Part shown: piece by piece, positions 22,396 to 33,268 of the stretch
Position numbering within the stretch: position 1 is the first letter of the stretch
Layout: the number at the start of each line of letters is the position of its first letter
Source: Liopterus haemorrhoidalis
Lineage: Eukaryota > Arthropoda > Insecta > Coleoptera > Dytiscidae
NCBI GenBank assembly: GCA_963971575.1
Contig: OZ020611.1
Coordinates: 241,638,654-241,702,653, forward strand
Direction of reading: 5' to 3'
Length of the DNA stretch: 64,000 bases
Made by a program: the position numbers and the translations under genes
The notes under the pieces: generated by a model
Seen by the model: only the letters and a program-made list of their open reading frames with translations
What the model was told of the DNA's origin: nothing
The model's database searches: none

Positions 22396-22739
22396 GAACC
22401 ACTGCTATAATGTACGATTAGACAATCATATTATATTACTAAGTGATAAGCCTGCACTTTGTACGTTTCTTATTATATATATATTTTTGCAGTAACGTAA
22501 ATAATATGTGAGATATTTCAATTTGTGATAAAGCCTACCATTGCTTCTCTGATATTGAACTTAATAAAATATAATAAAATATAATTTCTTCATAACAAAC
22601 AAATTTTGTTATATACACTTTTTCTGTAAATAAATAATAAGTGCATTATTATTAAAAATTCCTATTAGATAGTTAAAAATTGGCTGCAAAATTTCGTGTC
22701 TAGGTTATTAGTAATTTTATTCCAAATTGTTAGCCTTGT

Positions 22740-22912
22740 ATAAGAAACCTGTGAAAACTATGGTGTTTGTGCTACCGTTAAAGTGTTGTGTCGTATAAAA
22801 ACAAGGTGTTCTAAAAAAAGTGCTAAAATGCGCAAATAACCATCGTTGTTGTGTTCAAATAATTTTAATTAACTAAAATGCTAAATAAAGTCTAATCTAA
22901 TCTAATCTAAAA
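22740..22912 (+). mobile_element. LINE 3' end with (TCTAA)n tail
   Basis: AATAAAG followed by four TCTAA units at 22,889-22,910 is a typical non-LTR retrotransposon 3' terminus. The upstream part has no recognisable ORF, so the copy is 5'-truncated. Confidence 0.5.
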
Positions 22913-23045
22913 AGTGCAAAAAACAATGTTACAAAGAAAAAATTTTCTTTGTATAAACACATATCTACCACAAGTTCCTACTTGAGAACGTATTTTTTGT
23001 TAAAACTAAAAATTCTAAAATATATTTTATCTACGATCTTGAAAT

Positions 23046-23172
23046 AATAAATGCATTGTGTCCAACTGTAAATACATAATGCTGTTCATATTGCAACAAG
23101 TGTAAAAAAAGTGATGCGCATGCGTGCCCTCCGTGAAAAATAAACGGTTTTTTAAACTGCAAGTTTTTATTT
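23046..23172. repeat. Dispersed 125-bp duplicate, copy 1
   Basis: Shared with 24,388-24,516: AATAATAAATGCATT, GTCCAACTGTAAATACATAA, GCGCATGCGTG, CTGCAAGTTTTT. No inverted ends were identified. Confidence 0.7.
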
Positions 23173-24387
23173 AGTAAGTTGGTTAACACGTTGTGCGCCA
23201 AATTAACACCGTTAGACGCAGTTTTCTATGAAAATACCCGCTGGTGGTCATTTGGGGCACAATTTGTTAATTAGTTAAAATTTTGGCGCTCAGCAATGAT
23301 GGCTGTTTGCGACTTACACAGCCCATCTTTTCAATTAGAATATTATTTATGAGTTAGAATAAATAAAACAATAAATAATAGTATTTTAAACATTGTTGCA
23401 TGATACAAACAGCTGATGGTTCGGTCATCTTGATTACGTAGGTTCTTAAGTTAAACAACTGACACTAAGAACTTCTGTGTTTTTAAATTAAATTAATTTT
23501 ATAATGATAAAACTATATTAGTTATTGATAAAATAATGTATTTGACTCGATATAATGGTTATTTACTCGCAATTTTACAACCCTTCGCCTACGGCTCGGG
23601 TGGTGAATTTCATCCTCGTGAAATATATCCCCCATTATATGCTTGTTATATAAAATACTTTATCTACTATAGGTCAGTCGTTTAATCAACGCAGTTAATC
23701 ATTTTGCGTCAAACTGCAATCACAAACTTAGTGGCGAAAAAATAACTAAATCGATTTTTTTTACATGTGAATTATAGACTAATATTGCTCTTCACTCTTT
23801 TATTTTACTAAAAAATACCTTTTGAAGTCATATTTAGTTTGTGTTCGATAGTCATTTTGAAGATTTACAAATTTTAAATGTGTATTTATTATAGGGACAT
23901 TTGTATTGGTATCGCTTAATAAAACGATGTTTATATTTGACATTTTATAATACTTTCTAAGGTGTTTTGATATTTGTGTTCACATATCTAACTTATAGTA
24001 ATTTCTAAAAACCTTTTTTATTTAGTTTGTTGTTTATTTAGCAGTTTTGTATTTAGTTTTATATTTTCTTATAGATTTCCATTTGATATTGTGTGTAGTG
24101 CCTAGCTTTTTAGGTTAAATTCAACGTATTTCTATTTTTTTTTCTTTGATCATATTTTTGGATCACATCATCTCTTTTTAGGACTACTTAGCCTATTAAA
24201 ATAGTTTATTTGTTTCTATTCTGTTCTTATTCTTATATTTTCATTTTGTTACGATACAAGTGACAGCGTACGAATATTACATTCGTCAAATGGATGCTAT
24301 GTAGACGTACTAAACATGATGTCACAAAAGCATGTGACCTTTCCAGTGACGCAACTGCACTGATTCGCCGACTGCCCTATACCATCC
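23173..24387. other. AT-rich non-coding stretch
   Basis: No gene or recognised element. Open frames are short and interrupted. Confidence 0.4.
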
Positions 24388-24516
24388 AATAATAAATGCA
24401 TTACGTGTCCAACTGTAAATACATAAAGCTGCTCATATTACACGCCGGGTTTAATGGGACGCGCATGCGTGCTCATCCGTGAATAATGAACGTTTTACTC
24501 TCTGCAAGTTTTTTTT
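24388..24516. repeat. Dispersed 125-bp duplicate, copy 2
   Basis: See 23,046-23,172. This copy has an extra CACGCCGGGTTTAATGGGAC segment. Confidence 0.7.
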
Positions 24517-24539
24517 TAGAAATGTTCTTATTTTAGCAC

Positions 24540-24965
24540 GATTTAACAAACGATTTTCCCAAAAATATGCCAAATAATTCTTATCCTGCACCCTATAACC
24601 CAGGGGGGTTAATCTAAAAATCTGAAAAAATTCTTAGTAATGCACGTTAATTTAAACGTGCGTGTAATCTAAAAATTATTTCGAAACTTATCGAATTTTT
24701 TGCAATACTGTGCTTACAATATTTATCTGACTAGCTGGAGAACTGGACAGCTATAGTTGGATCTTGATAAGAGCGCATCTCAAGTACGTTTGTAAGTCGT
24801 TAAGATTAAAGCACATGGATTATTCTTTAAAAATTATCGAAATTTATAATTGTTTATATGTACCCATAATTTGTTATCACTTACTAAATACCTACAAAAT
24901 CCTGAAATGTGTCAAAATGCACATTTTTTTTTCTATGATGTTAAATATGAAGAAGCAGAGTTCCC
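24540..24965 (+). mobile_element. Decayed HINE-like 3' half
   Basis: ATCTAAAAATCTGAAAAAATTC, a degraded body, then AAATACCTACAAAATCCTGA and an imperfect hairpin. An old copy without a 5' end. Confidence 0.65.
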
Positions 24966-25237
24966 ATAAACATTTACCAACTTGGGAGAAATATCCGTTG
25001 ACGTTTTATCCATTTTTTACAAAAAATGTTATCACTGCATGCTCAATTTTTTCCGTTTTATAAAATAAACAGAACTAATCTACTTTAAACAGTTGCATAC
25101 TATAAATATTTGTCAGAATATCTTGTAAATTCTTAGGAGTAGCACTCATCAAACTGATATTACATGTGATATGACAAATATCTTCCAAATTATGCGTCAT
25201 ATGTTAAAATCCAATACAAGTAAATTATACGGCTGTC

Positions 25238-26546
25238 CAGTGGCGCAGCCAAGGGGGTGGGGCGACGGGCCTGGGCCCCTCCCAGGGCCAGCAGATTACA
25301 CTTCGCTGCCCGGGGAGTTGATGATAAAATTTAACCAGTAGTTATTTTTTCAATTACTTCATTGGAAACAATATTGGCATTTTCTTTTTTTTTTCGTATA
25401 AATCAACATTTTTTTAAGATTACCTACTCTTGATAAAGTGACATAATTATTGTTCAAGTGTAAATACATCACTTTCCAAATATTCTCCAACGAATTATAT
25501 GAAGGGGAGCGTTGATCCATTTTCCCCCTGACACATCGACTAAAATATTCGCCCAGTCAAATGATAAAACTGTTTTAAACAACTAATTACTCGATTCAGG
25601 TAAGACAAAGTGGAAATCTGACTTCGGTATAACCTTCAGAATGTAATTTTAAAATGACACTTCAAACGTGAAATAGAATAAAAATAGTAGAAATATATTG
25701 GTTTTATTTTGTGGATAAATGTGAATATCAATATCTTTTTAGGTATTTTTGAAATTATAATGTTTTACAAACAAAAAGGACTGATATAAGTTGTACTGAA
25801 TAACAGCGGCGTATTCAGATGGAGGGGGGGGGGGGGGACAAGCCCCCTCTGAAGGTCCAATGAAATGAAAATTTAACAATTTTATCATAATTGTACAGCA
25901 AAATAACTTATCTATTTTACAATAATAATAAGCTATGTTTTATTATGATTAGTGTTGAAATTAACAGAAAATGCACATTTCCATGTTATTTTTAGGTTTT
26001 CGTAGGTATAATCAAGAAATCCTTATTCCGTCAATGAGTCGTGCGGTAAAAATTGTGGCCAAGCGGCTGATTTAGAGAACTGAACATAAGTAAGAGAAAT
26101 ATTGAGACTTCAAAAATATATCCCGCGAAAAATATAAATAAATATGTATTTATCAAAGAAAAAATCAAGTGAAAGTTTTTGATACATGGATTAACAATTA
26201 CATTTTTTTATCAACAAAAAATGGAATTATTATTTGATATAAACATCAATATCCAACAGCAGGGGTGTCGAACTGATTTGGGTCGCAGTCTATTTTACAT
26301 ACAAAATGATAAGCAGTGATGGAACTTTAAATATCCCGAAGGGTTTCTTGACATTTTTTTTATAAACAGAAAAGGGGAAGAGAGTATATTTTACATTTTT
26401 AAATATATTTTTCCCCTAAATAAGCTCAAGTGATTTTGATACCGCTTCAGGGGCCACAAAAAATGAGGTTGAGGGAAGTATGCGGCCCACGTGCCCTCGA
26501 AATTTTATTCGGCCCTCCCCAAGACAAAATCCTGGCTGCGCCACTG
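25238..26546. mobile_element. hAT-type element with CAGTGGCGCAGCC ends
   Basis: Left CAGTGGCGCAGCCAAGG and right (inverted) CAGTGGCGCAGCCAGG pair as TIRs 1.3 kb apart. No transposase is visible and no 8-bp duplication remains. Inside are a poly-G tract at 25,825-25,839 next to a CAGCGGCGTATTCAG end, and a decayed HINE 5' half at 25,993-26,220. Confidence 0.65.
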
Positions 26547-26749
26547 TTCCTAATATTTTTAGTTTATTTTACTCTTCGCAGCCACTTTCAGTGACCACTT
26601 ACGTGTGTGCAGTCGAGTATTGCCAAGAAATGTTAGTTTTAATTTGTAGCTGTACTTATTTTGATAACGGCGAATATTTAATAAATATTCATTGATACAA
26701 TAAATATATAATTTTTTAGTTTACTGCGTCCCCTTATACAAAGTGATTT

Positions 26750-28131
26750 ATTTTTAGGGTTTTGTAGGTATGACCAAAAAACCCTTATACCGTCATTTTG
26801 TCGTCTGTCTGTCTGTCTGTTCGGTAAAAATTGTAGCCAAACGGCTAAACCTAGAGAGTTGAAATTTGGCATGCTTATACAACTCTTTGACCCGCACATA
26901 GGAAAAATACTAAAACATCTAAAAAACATATCCACCTAAAAATATAAACAAATATGTGCTCATCGAAAAAAAAAATTTTTTTTTTTAAATTCTGAGTAGG
27001 GTATCAAATTAAAGCCCTTAGTACGTGGATTAACGATCAAAATTTTATTTTTGCAAAATAAATTATTTTGATGCGATTATTGCCAAAATTGTGCAAAAAA
27101 ATTTTTGTCCCACACCTGTAGCCCAGATGGTTTAAACTAAAAAATTCTGAGTAATGTACATTGGTGTGAAACGGAATAGTACAACAGGAATTTTTGATCA
27201 GATTATGTTTTCGGAAAATAACGCATTTTTTGTGTGTTTTGCTTGACCATGTAAAATATTTAATGACATTATGTAGGACAGTAAACAGAGCGCTTCGGTG
27301 GTGTAATGCTTAGAATACTGGCGTTCTAATTTGCAAACTCGAGTTCAATCCGTCCTCGAGGCAATTTAATTTATTCTGTTTTTTTTTTGCATTTTTATTT
27401 TGTTTAAATTATTTTTTCAAAATTCTAGTTATATTTGGGCAACTATTGCATTTAAAAGCGTAAATTTAATAACCAATCGAAATTGTTAAAATTGAATACA
27501 CTTGGACTTAACAACCAAGTAACTTATATATAGGGTGACCAGATTTCAGTGAAGGGAAACCGGGACACAGGAAAAAAAAAGAAGGTCTTTGTTTCCTCCC
27601 AGATCCAAGTGAAGAGCAAAAAAAAAAGGTCCTCACCTCTCAAAAATTCAAAGTGAAGACCAAAAAAACAAAAGGTCCTCACCTCCCCAAATTCAAAGTG
27701 AAGAGCAAAAAAAAAAAAACGTCCTCACCTATCCAAATTCAAAGTGAAGAGCAAAGAGATTCAAAAACCGATGACAGTCTTCGGGACACCGGGACAATTG
27801 ACCGAAAACCGGGACGGATGGTCACCCTACTTTATGTATAATACCATGGATACAAATAAAAAAATAAAATATATAAAATATATGTAACTATGACTAAAAC
27901 AACCAATGGAAGCCATAGGCGCAATTTTCAAAATCTTATTGAACCTTGCTATATAAAAAAAATACTGCACATATTTAGAAACCTACATAATGGCATTCCT
28001 ATTAAAATTAACAAAAAAATAGATATTTTAACATAAAATTTGTTTTGGCATCCCGAATAATCATTATTCACTTACTAAATACCTGCGAAACCCTGAAATG
28101 TGTGAAAATTCACACTTCACATAAATTTTTT
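26750..28131 (+). mobile_element. HINE-like repeat H6 with nested MITE
   Basis: Complete copy with a short (TCTG)n (26,804-26,820). The tRNA-like module is 27,292-27,362, 71 bp, the same type as H1 (GCTTCGG ... TCGAGGC). The 3' motif and hairpin are at 28,080-28,130. It is interrupted by the 299-bp element 27,531-27,829, for which H1 at about 3,885-3,900 is the empty paralogous site. Confidence 0.9.
27531..27829. mobile_element. MITE with TAGGGTGACCA ends, carrying the CACTT minisatellite
   Basis: Ends TAGGGTGACCAGAT and (inverted) TAGGGTGACCATCC. CCGGGAC motifs lie subterminally on both sides. The interior holds about four units of the CACTT minisatellite. The flanks ACTTATATA and ACTTTATGTA look like an imperfect 9-bp duplication. 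The superfamily is not certain. Confidence 0.8.
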
Positions 28132-28398
28132 ATTTTGTACATAGGTATTTTATGTATCTCGTTTATATAAAACGGGCAAAATCTAGATAAATATAATAAA
28201 AATTAATAATTGATAATACCTATCATGGCTCTAATGTGACTAAATTTTCAAATACATAATCTTCATAATATTTTCTGCTTTGAGATTCTCGCCAATCGTA
28301 AAATTTTATTAGAATATTATCTTGGAATGCACGTGTACATAAACATTTTCTATTGGTTCAAAATTTAATGAGTGCGGGGAATATATAGTCAAAAGAGC

Positions 28399-28652
28399 CA
28401 GAGCCGCAGTAAGGAAAACTTGCGCTAGGGGCAAAACTGTGTTTTGGCGCCCCTGGCAAAAAGAAGGTCGTCACCTCCCAAAATCCAAGTGATGAGCAAA
28501 AAAAGGTCCTCATCTCCCAAAATCCAAGTGACGAGCAAAAAAAAAGGTCCTCACCTTCGCAATGTGGCGCCCCTTAGTCAAGCTCGTCGGCGCCCTTTTC
28601 CTTAGAGCGCTAGGGGACATCGCCCCCTCCGCCCCCCCTTACTGCGGCTCTG
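28399..28652. mobile_element. hAT MITE with CAGAGCCGCAGTAAGG ends
   Basis: Perfect 16-bp TIRs and a perfect 8-bp duplication AAAAGAGC (28,391-28,398 and 28,653-28,660). The interior has GCGCTAGGGG blocks in inverted orientation and two to three CACTT minisatellite units. 254 bp, no ORF. Confidence 0.93.
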
Positions 28653-28913
28653 AAAAGAGCACCAAATATTACTTAATATAACTCTTAAAATACAATTTCT
28701 TTTTAATCAAATGATCACGAAAATTTTCTTAAGCCAACCCTTAAATATATATATATATATATTTTTATTTATTCTAATTCGCACCAAAATGTACTTAATC
28801 AAACCGTTAAAATATATTTTGTTTTCAAAAGAACACAGAATTTAATTTATGCCAAATTGTAAAATAATAATTTTTTACTTTAAACAAAAGAAGACTCTAG
28901 CTCTTATAGTTAT

Positions 28914-29193
28914 GGCCCCAGTTGTCAAAAGCCCCAGTTGTCAAAAGCCCCAATTGTGAACGGCCCGAATTGTCCATCGCCCCAGTTGTGGAAACCCCAA
29001 TTGTGAACGGCCCGAATTGTCCATCGCCCCAGTTGTTAATGGCCCCAGTTGTGAAAAGCCCCGATTGTGTACGGCCCGAATTTTCCATCGCCCCAGTTGT
29101 TAATGGCCCTAGTTGTGAAAAGCCCCAATTGTGAACGGCCCGAATTGTCCATCGCTCCAGTAGTTAATGGCCCTAATTGTGAAAAGCCACAAT
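28914..29193 (+). repeat. GGCC minisatellite, array 3 (left part)
   Basis: About 14 alternating units in a higher-order period of about 60 bp. The array is split by the ISL2EU-like element and resumes at 30,139. Its left border GACTCTAGCTCTTATAGTTA equals the empty target site of the long-TIR element copy 1. Confidence 0.88.
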
Positions 29194-30138
29194 AGGGGAT
29201 AGGCATGATTTTTTTTAAATTTTTTTATTATACTCCTCCTGTTGCATATAAACATAAAAAACAGTTTTTAATTATTTTTTTGTAATTTGAAGGCTTAAAA
29301 AAATCATAAATGTATGTAGCGCGCGAAAACGACGTGTGACGTCATACCCCTTCTAACTGACGCATGACACTACTAGCTTACCGGTGTACATAGTCTGTTG
29401 TGAACTTATTTGTTTGTATAACTTTTATAGGTTATGTAAAGTTAGAGTGATTTTAATTAAAATAAAGTTTAATTCTATAAAAACAATTTATACATGTTTA
29501 CCGAATTAAATTGTATATTAAAATAGATAACTTATATTGCAGTAATTCAATTATGCCTCTAACGTTTTGTAACTTCATGTAAACAATGTAGTAAAATTCT
29601 GACATCTAAATTACATAAATATTTACATTTTACAGAGTTGCAGCGTTTGTTTACATAAAGTTATAGAATATAAAATAAAAATTACTTACAGGTCTGCTTT
29701 GACACCACGTATTTCTTCAACACTGTAGCATTCATTATTTTTCATATATTCCATGAGCATAAATGCATCAATGTTGAGTAAATTATCACTCTGAGCCCTA
29801 ACAAAATTTTTATCTGCCATTTTAATAATAAATGCGTGAAAAATTGTTTAAAAACAAATACAAAACTCTCGAACAATACAATATACACACGTGTAAAGAT
29901 TATGTTGTAGCTGTATCTGTGACGTGAAACCCCTATTGTTTGACGTCATACTCAGTCGTTTTTACTCGGCAACCTTCGCTCCGTGGTCGGCTTATTTCAA
30001 ATTTACTATATTTTAATACAAAAATTTGGCTATAATATTAATTAAAATGTAATTTTTGTTTTGTTAGGTGACATAACTAACATTAACATATCAAAATAGT
30101 GTAGTTTTAAGGAATTACAAATTTTATGCGTATCCCCT
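29194..30138 (-). mobile_element. ISL2EU-like non-autonomous transposon, copy 2
   Basis: Ends AGGGGATAGGC and GCGTATCCCCT, with AT duplications (29,192-29,193 and 30,139-30,140) inside the GGCC minisatellite. It is collinear with 9,150-10,073 in inverted orientation. Coding start ATG at 29,823 (minus), MADKNFVRAQSDNLLNIDAF. Here the exon ends with an intact GTAAGT donor at about 29,688, followed by what looks like an internal deletion. Confidence 0.8.
29680..29823 (-). pseudogene. First exon of a transposon ORF (MADKNFVRAQ...)
   Basis: Same exon as at 9,467, with four or five substitutions, and with the consensus donor GTAAGT after GCAGACCT. No downstream exon exists within the element, so this is a deletion derivative of an autonomous parent. 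Function of the full protein unknown here; resemblance to YqaJ-containing transposon ORFs is from memory only. Confidence 0.5.
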
Positions 30139-30195
30139 ATTGTGTACGGCCCGAATTGTCCATCGCCCCAGTTGTGAAAAGCCCCAATTGTGAAC
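30139..30195 (+). repeat. GGCC minisatellite, array 3 (right part)
   Basis: TGTGTACGGCCCGAATTGTC and further units. This is the continuation of the array interrupted at 29,193. Confidence 0.85.
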
Positions 30196-30520
30196 TAAAT
30201 GTCCGTGGACCTCCGATTGAGAAACACTGTATTGTAGATAAGAAACTCTTAAGTGTAAATATTGTGTTGTATTTCACAGAATATTATATTAAATATAATT
30301 TGATATATATCTTACATTTTATCCAGCTATGTATGTTGAGATCTACACTATTTTTCATTTTTAATCAAACAAACACAAGAAATTAAATATTTAAAACAAT
30401 AACTGCAAACCTATCGATATGTATTGTACCAAAGAAAGAACAAATGTTCATTTTCAATTGTTTTAATCATATCTTAAGTTGTTTAAAAACAAAGGAGTAG
30501 TAAAAAATTATCAAGGTACT

Positions 30521-30600
30521 GGTAGATTCGAACTATGAATTAGTTATAAAGTCAAGCGTGTGACTAGTACTGAGTATAACCTTCACAGAGTCTGGTTATT
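30521..30600 (-). other. Degenerate tRNA-like segment
   Basis: The minus strand reads ACTAGTCACACGCTTGACTT and then CATAGTTCGAATCTACC (box B-like). It is probably a remnant of a HINE module next to AGPAT exon 1; the acceptor stem is lost. Confidence 0.4.
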
Positions 30601-30664
30601 TCACTAAAATTTCTGTTATTAAATATAATTTATTTAATTTAAAATAACCTTAAATTTGTCTTAG

Positions 30665-30889
30665 TTGTGAAGATGGATTTGAACAAAGTGTTTAATAAAC
30701 TTCTTTCAAAATTTGAGTTATCGAATTTAAAACAAAATAGTTTAATACATGTGTTAATTTTTATACAAATATTAGGATCGGGTTTAATAATAAGTGGGTG
30801 TCAGTTAGTGCTTTTTTTAAGTGTTTATCCATTTTCAAAATATTGGTACAGAAGAATTAATTATTACTTTTGTTATAGTTTTTATGGAC
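30665..30889 (+). CDS. AGPAT exon 1 (first coding exon)
   Basis: An acceptor-like AAATTTGTCTTAG ends at 30,664, so an upstream non-coding exon is likely. ATG at 30,673 reads MDLNKVFNKLLSKFELS, then the anchor HVLIFIQILGSGLIISG, then PFSKYWYRRINYYFCYSFYG. The donor C|GTAAGT is at 30,890. It encodes the membrane anchor and the segment before the catalytic domain. Confidence 0.9.
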
Positions 30890-33237
30890 GTAAGTATTTA
30901 TTTAATTATTTTTTTAATATTGAATGAATGTATTTATTAGTTTTAAATTCAAGAGTGACTCCGTGGTTTAATACGAAAGAAACGCGGTTTCGAATCCCTC
31001 CACTTTTTTAGGATTTCGTAGGTATGTCCAAGAAACACTTAAGAAGCTTATTTCCAAAACGTTCCTTGTCCAATTTTATAAAAATTGATTTTATTGGCAA
31101 ACTCTTTGAAATGTAAAAACATAATTTCTTTCCACACCGAACTAGAAATTTTAAATAAATGATTGATTTAAAAGAGTGATTTTTAGTAAATTATAATTGC
31201 AATTATAATTATAATTGTAGTTATAAAGAGGTAGTTAGTGGATTAAAAGATGAAATAAAAATAATGAATGAGTATTTTGAAAAGAACAGACTGAAACTTG
31301 ACTTAGATAAATGTAAATATATGGATATTATGTAAAAATAGTACGATTAGATATAAAAGACAATAGGGTAGAAAGAGTAGAAGTAAATTGTGTGTTAGAA
31401 TTGGTTGATAAATATAAATACTTAGGAGTTGTACTAGATAGGAAGTTGAAATTTAAATAGCACGTGCAATACGTAATTAAGAAAGTGGCAAAAAAATAGG
31501 CTTTTATAGGAGTTTCTTATAGGTATAGTTTAAGTAGATACACTAGATTATTAATATATAATACAATTATACTGCCACACTTTACATACTGTGCAACGTT
31601 CACTTTTATGTGCAATAAAACAGATATACATAAGTTACAGAAATGTCAATATAAGGCCCTAAGAGTAATATTAAAATGTGATAAGTATGCAAGTATTATG
31701 TCTATGTTAAAGGCGATGAACTGGCTAGATATCAGTAGTTATCTTGAATTTAAAGTATTAACATTTATTTATAAAATACTACAAAATATGGTACCTGATT
31801 ATCTAAGAATTAGAATAAAACAAAATAAAGATGTACATGTGTACAACATAAGAAATAAGGAAGATTTTTCCATAACTTGTGTTAGAAAGGAAGCAACTAA
31901 GAGCAGTGTTTTTAGGGTTTTGTAGGTATGACCAAAAAACCCTTATACCGTCATTTTGTCGTCTGTCTGTCTGTCTGTCTGTCTGTCTGTTCGGTAAAAA
32001 TTGTAGCCAAAAGGCTAAACCTAGAGAGTTGAAAATTGGCACGCTTGTACAACTCTTTGACCTGCACATAGGAAAAATACTGAAACATCTAAAAAATATA
32101 TCCCCCTAAAAATATAAACAAATATGTGCTCATCGAAAAAAAAATGTTTTTTTTTAATTCTGAGTAGGGTATCAAATTAAAGCCCTTAGTACGTGGATTA
32201 ACGATCAAAATTTTATTTTTGCAAAATAAATTATTTTGGTGCTATTTTTGCCAAAATTGTGCAAAAAAAAGTTTTGTCCCACACCCTGTAGCCCAGATGG
32301 TTTAAACTAAAAATCTGAAAAATTTCTAAGTAATGTACATTGGTGTGAACCGGAATAGTATAACAGGAATTTTTGATCAGATTATATTTTCGGAAAATAA
32401 CGCATTTTTGTGTTTTTTTGTTGACGAAGCATACAACTTATACTCATATAACACGCTGAGGAGTTAAGCGTATGGTGGTCTAGTGGCTCCGTTGCGCGCC
32501 ACAGATTTGTTATACACTACACGTTCGTTCCTGGCTAGTGGAGTCAATTTTATTTTTTGTTTTGTTTTTTTCATTTTTATTTTGTTTAAATTAATTTGTT
32601 AAAATTCTAGTTATATTTTAGCAAATTTTGAATTTAATTTTCAAGAGCGTAAATTTAATAACCAATTGGAATTATATTTTCATTCTATGTGTCATTTATA
32701 CGAAATTAGAGGGGCGGAGCGTATGATTTAAGACAACCAATGAAAGCCATAGGCGCAATTTTCAAAATCTTAATGAACCTTGTTATATAAAAAAATACTG
32801 CACTTATTTAGAAACATAAATAATGATATTAGGTATTCGAATTAAAACTAACAAAAAAATATTTTAACATAAATTAACAGACGATAAATTATTTTAAAAA
32901 GATCGTTCATTTTGCCGTGGATACTTCAAAGCAAAATTTGTCCTATACACTCAGCATGCCGCCTTCACTTATTATATACCTGCGAAATCCTGCAATGTGT
33001 GAAAATTAACACTTCACATCAATTTTTTCTAAAGGTTTGACTTTATATAACCAACTTTCTAAGGAAATTAAAGATATTGAAAGATACAAATTATTTGAGT
33101 GTAAAGTACGTGAACATCTTTTGAAAAAGTTGTTTTGCTGATTTTTAATATTTATTAGATGTAGTTTATTTTAGTTTAAATGCTATTTTAATTTATATTT
33201 TGTATTTTTGATTGGCCACTGTGCTATTAAATAAAGA

Positions 33238-33268
<31 letters not shown>

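Noticed and set aside
27653..27841. Lysine-rich 62-aa frame
   Set aside because: It translates the CACTT minisatellite inside the TAGGGTGACCA element.
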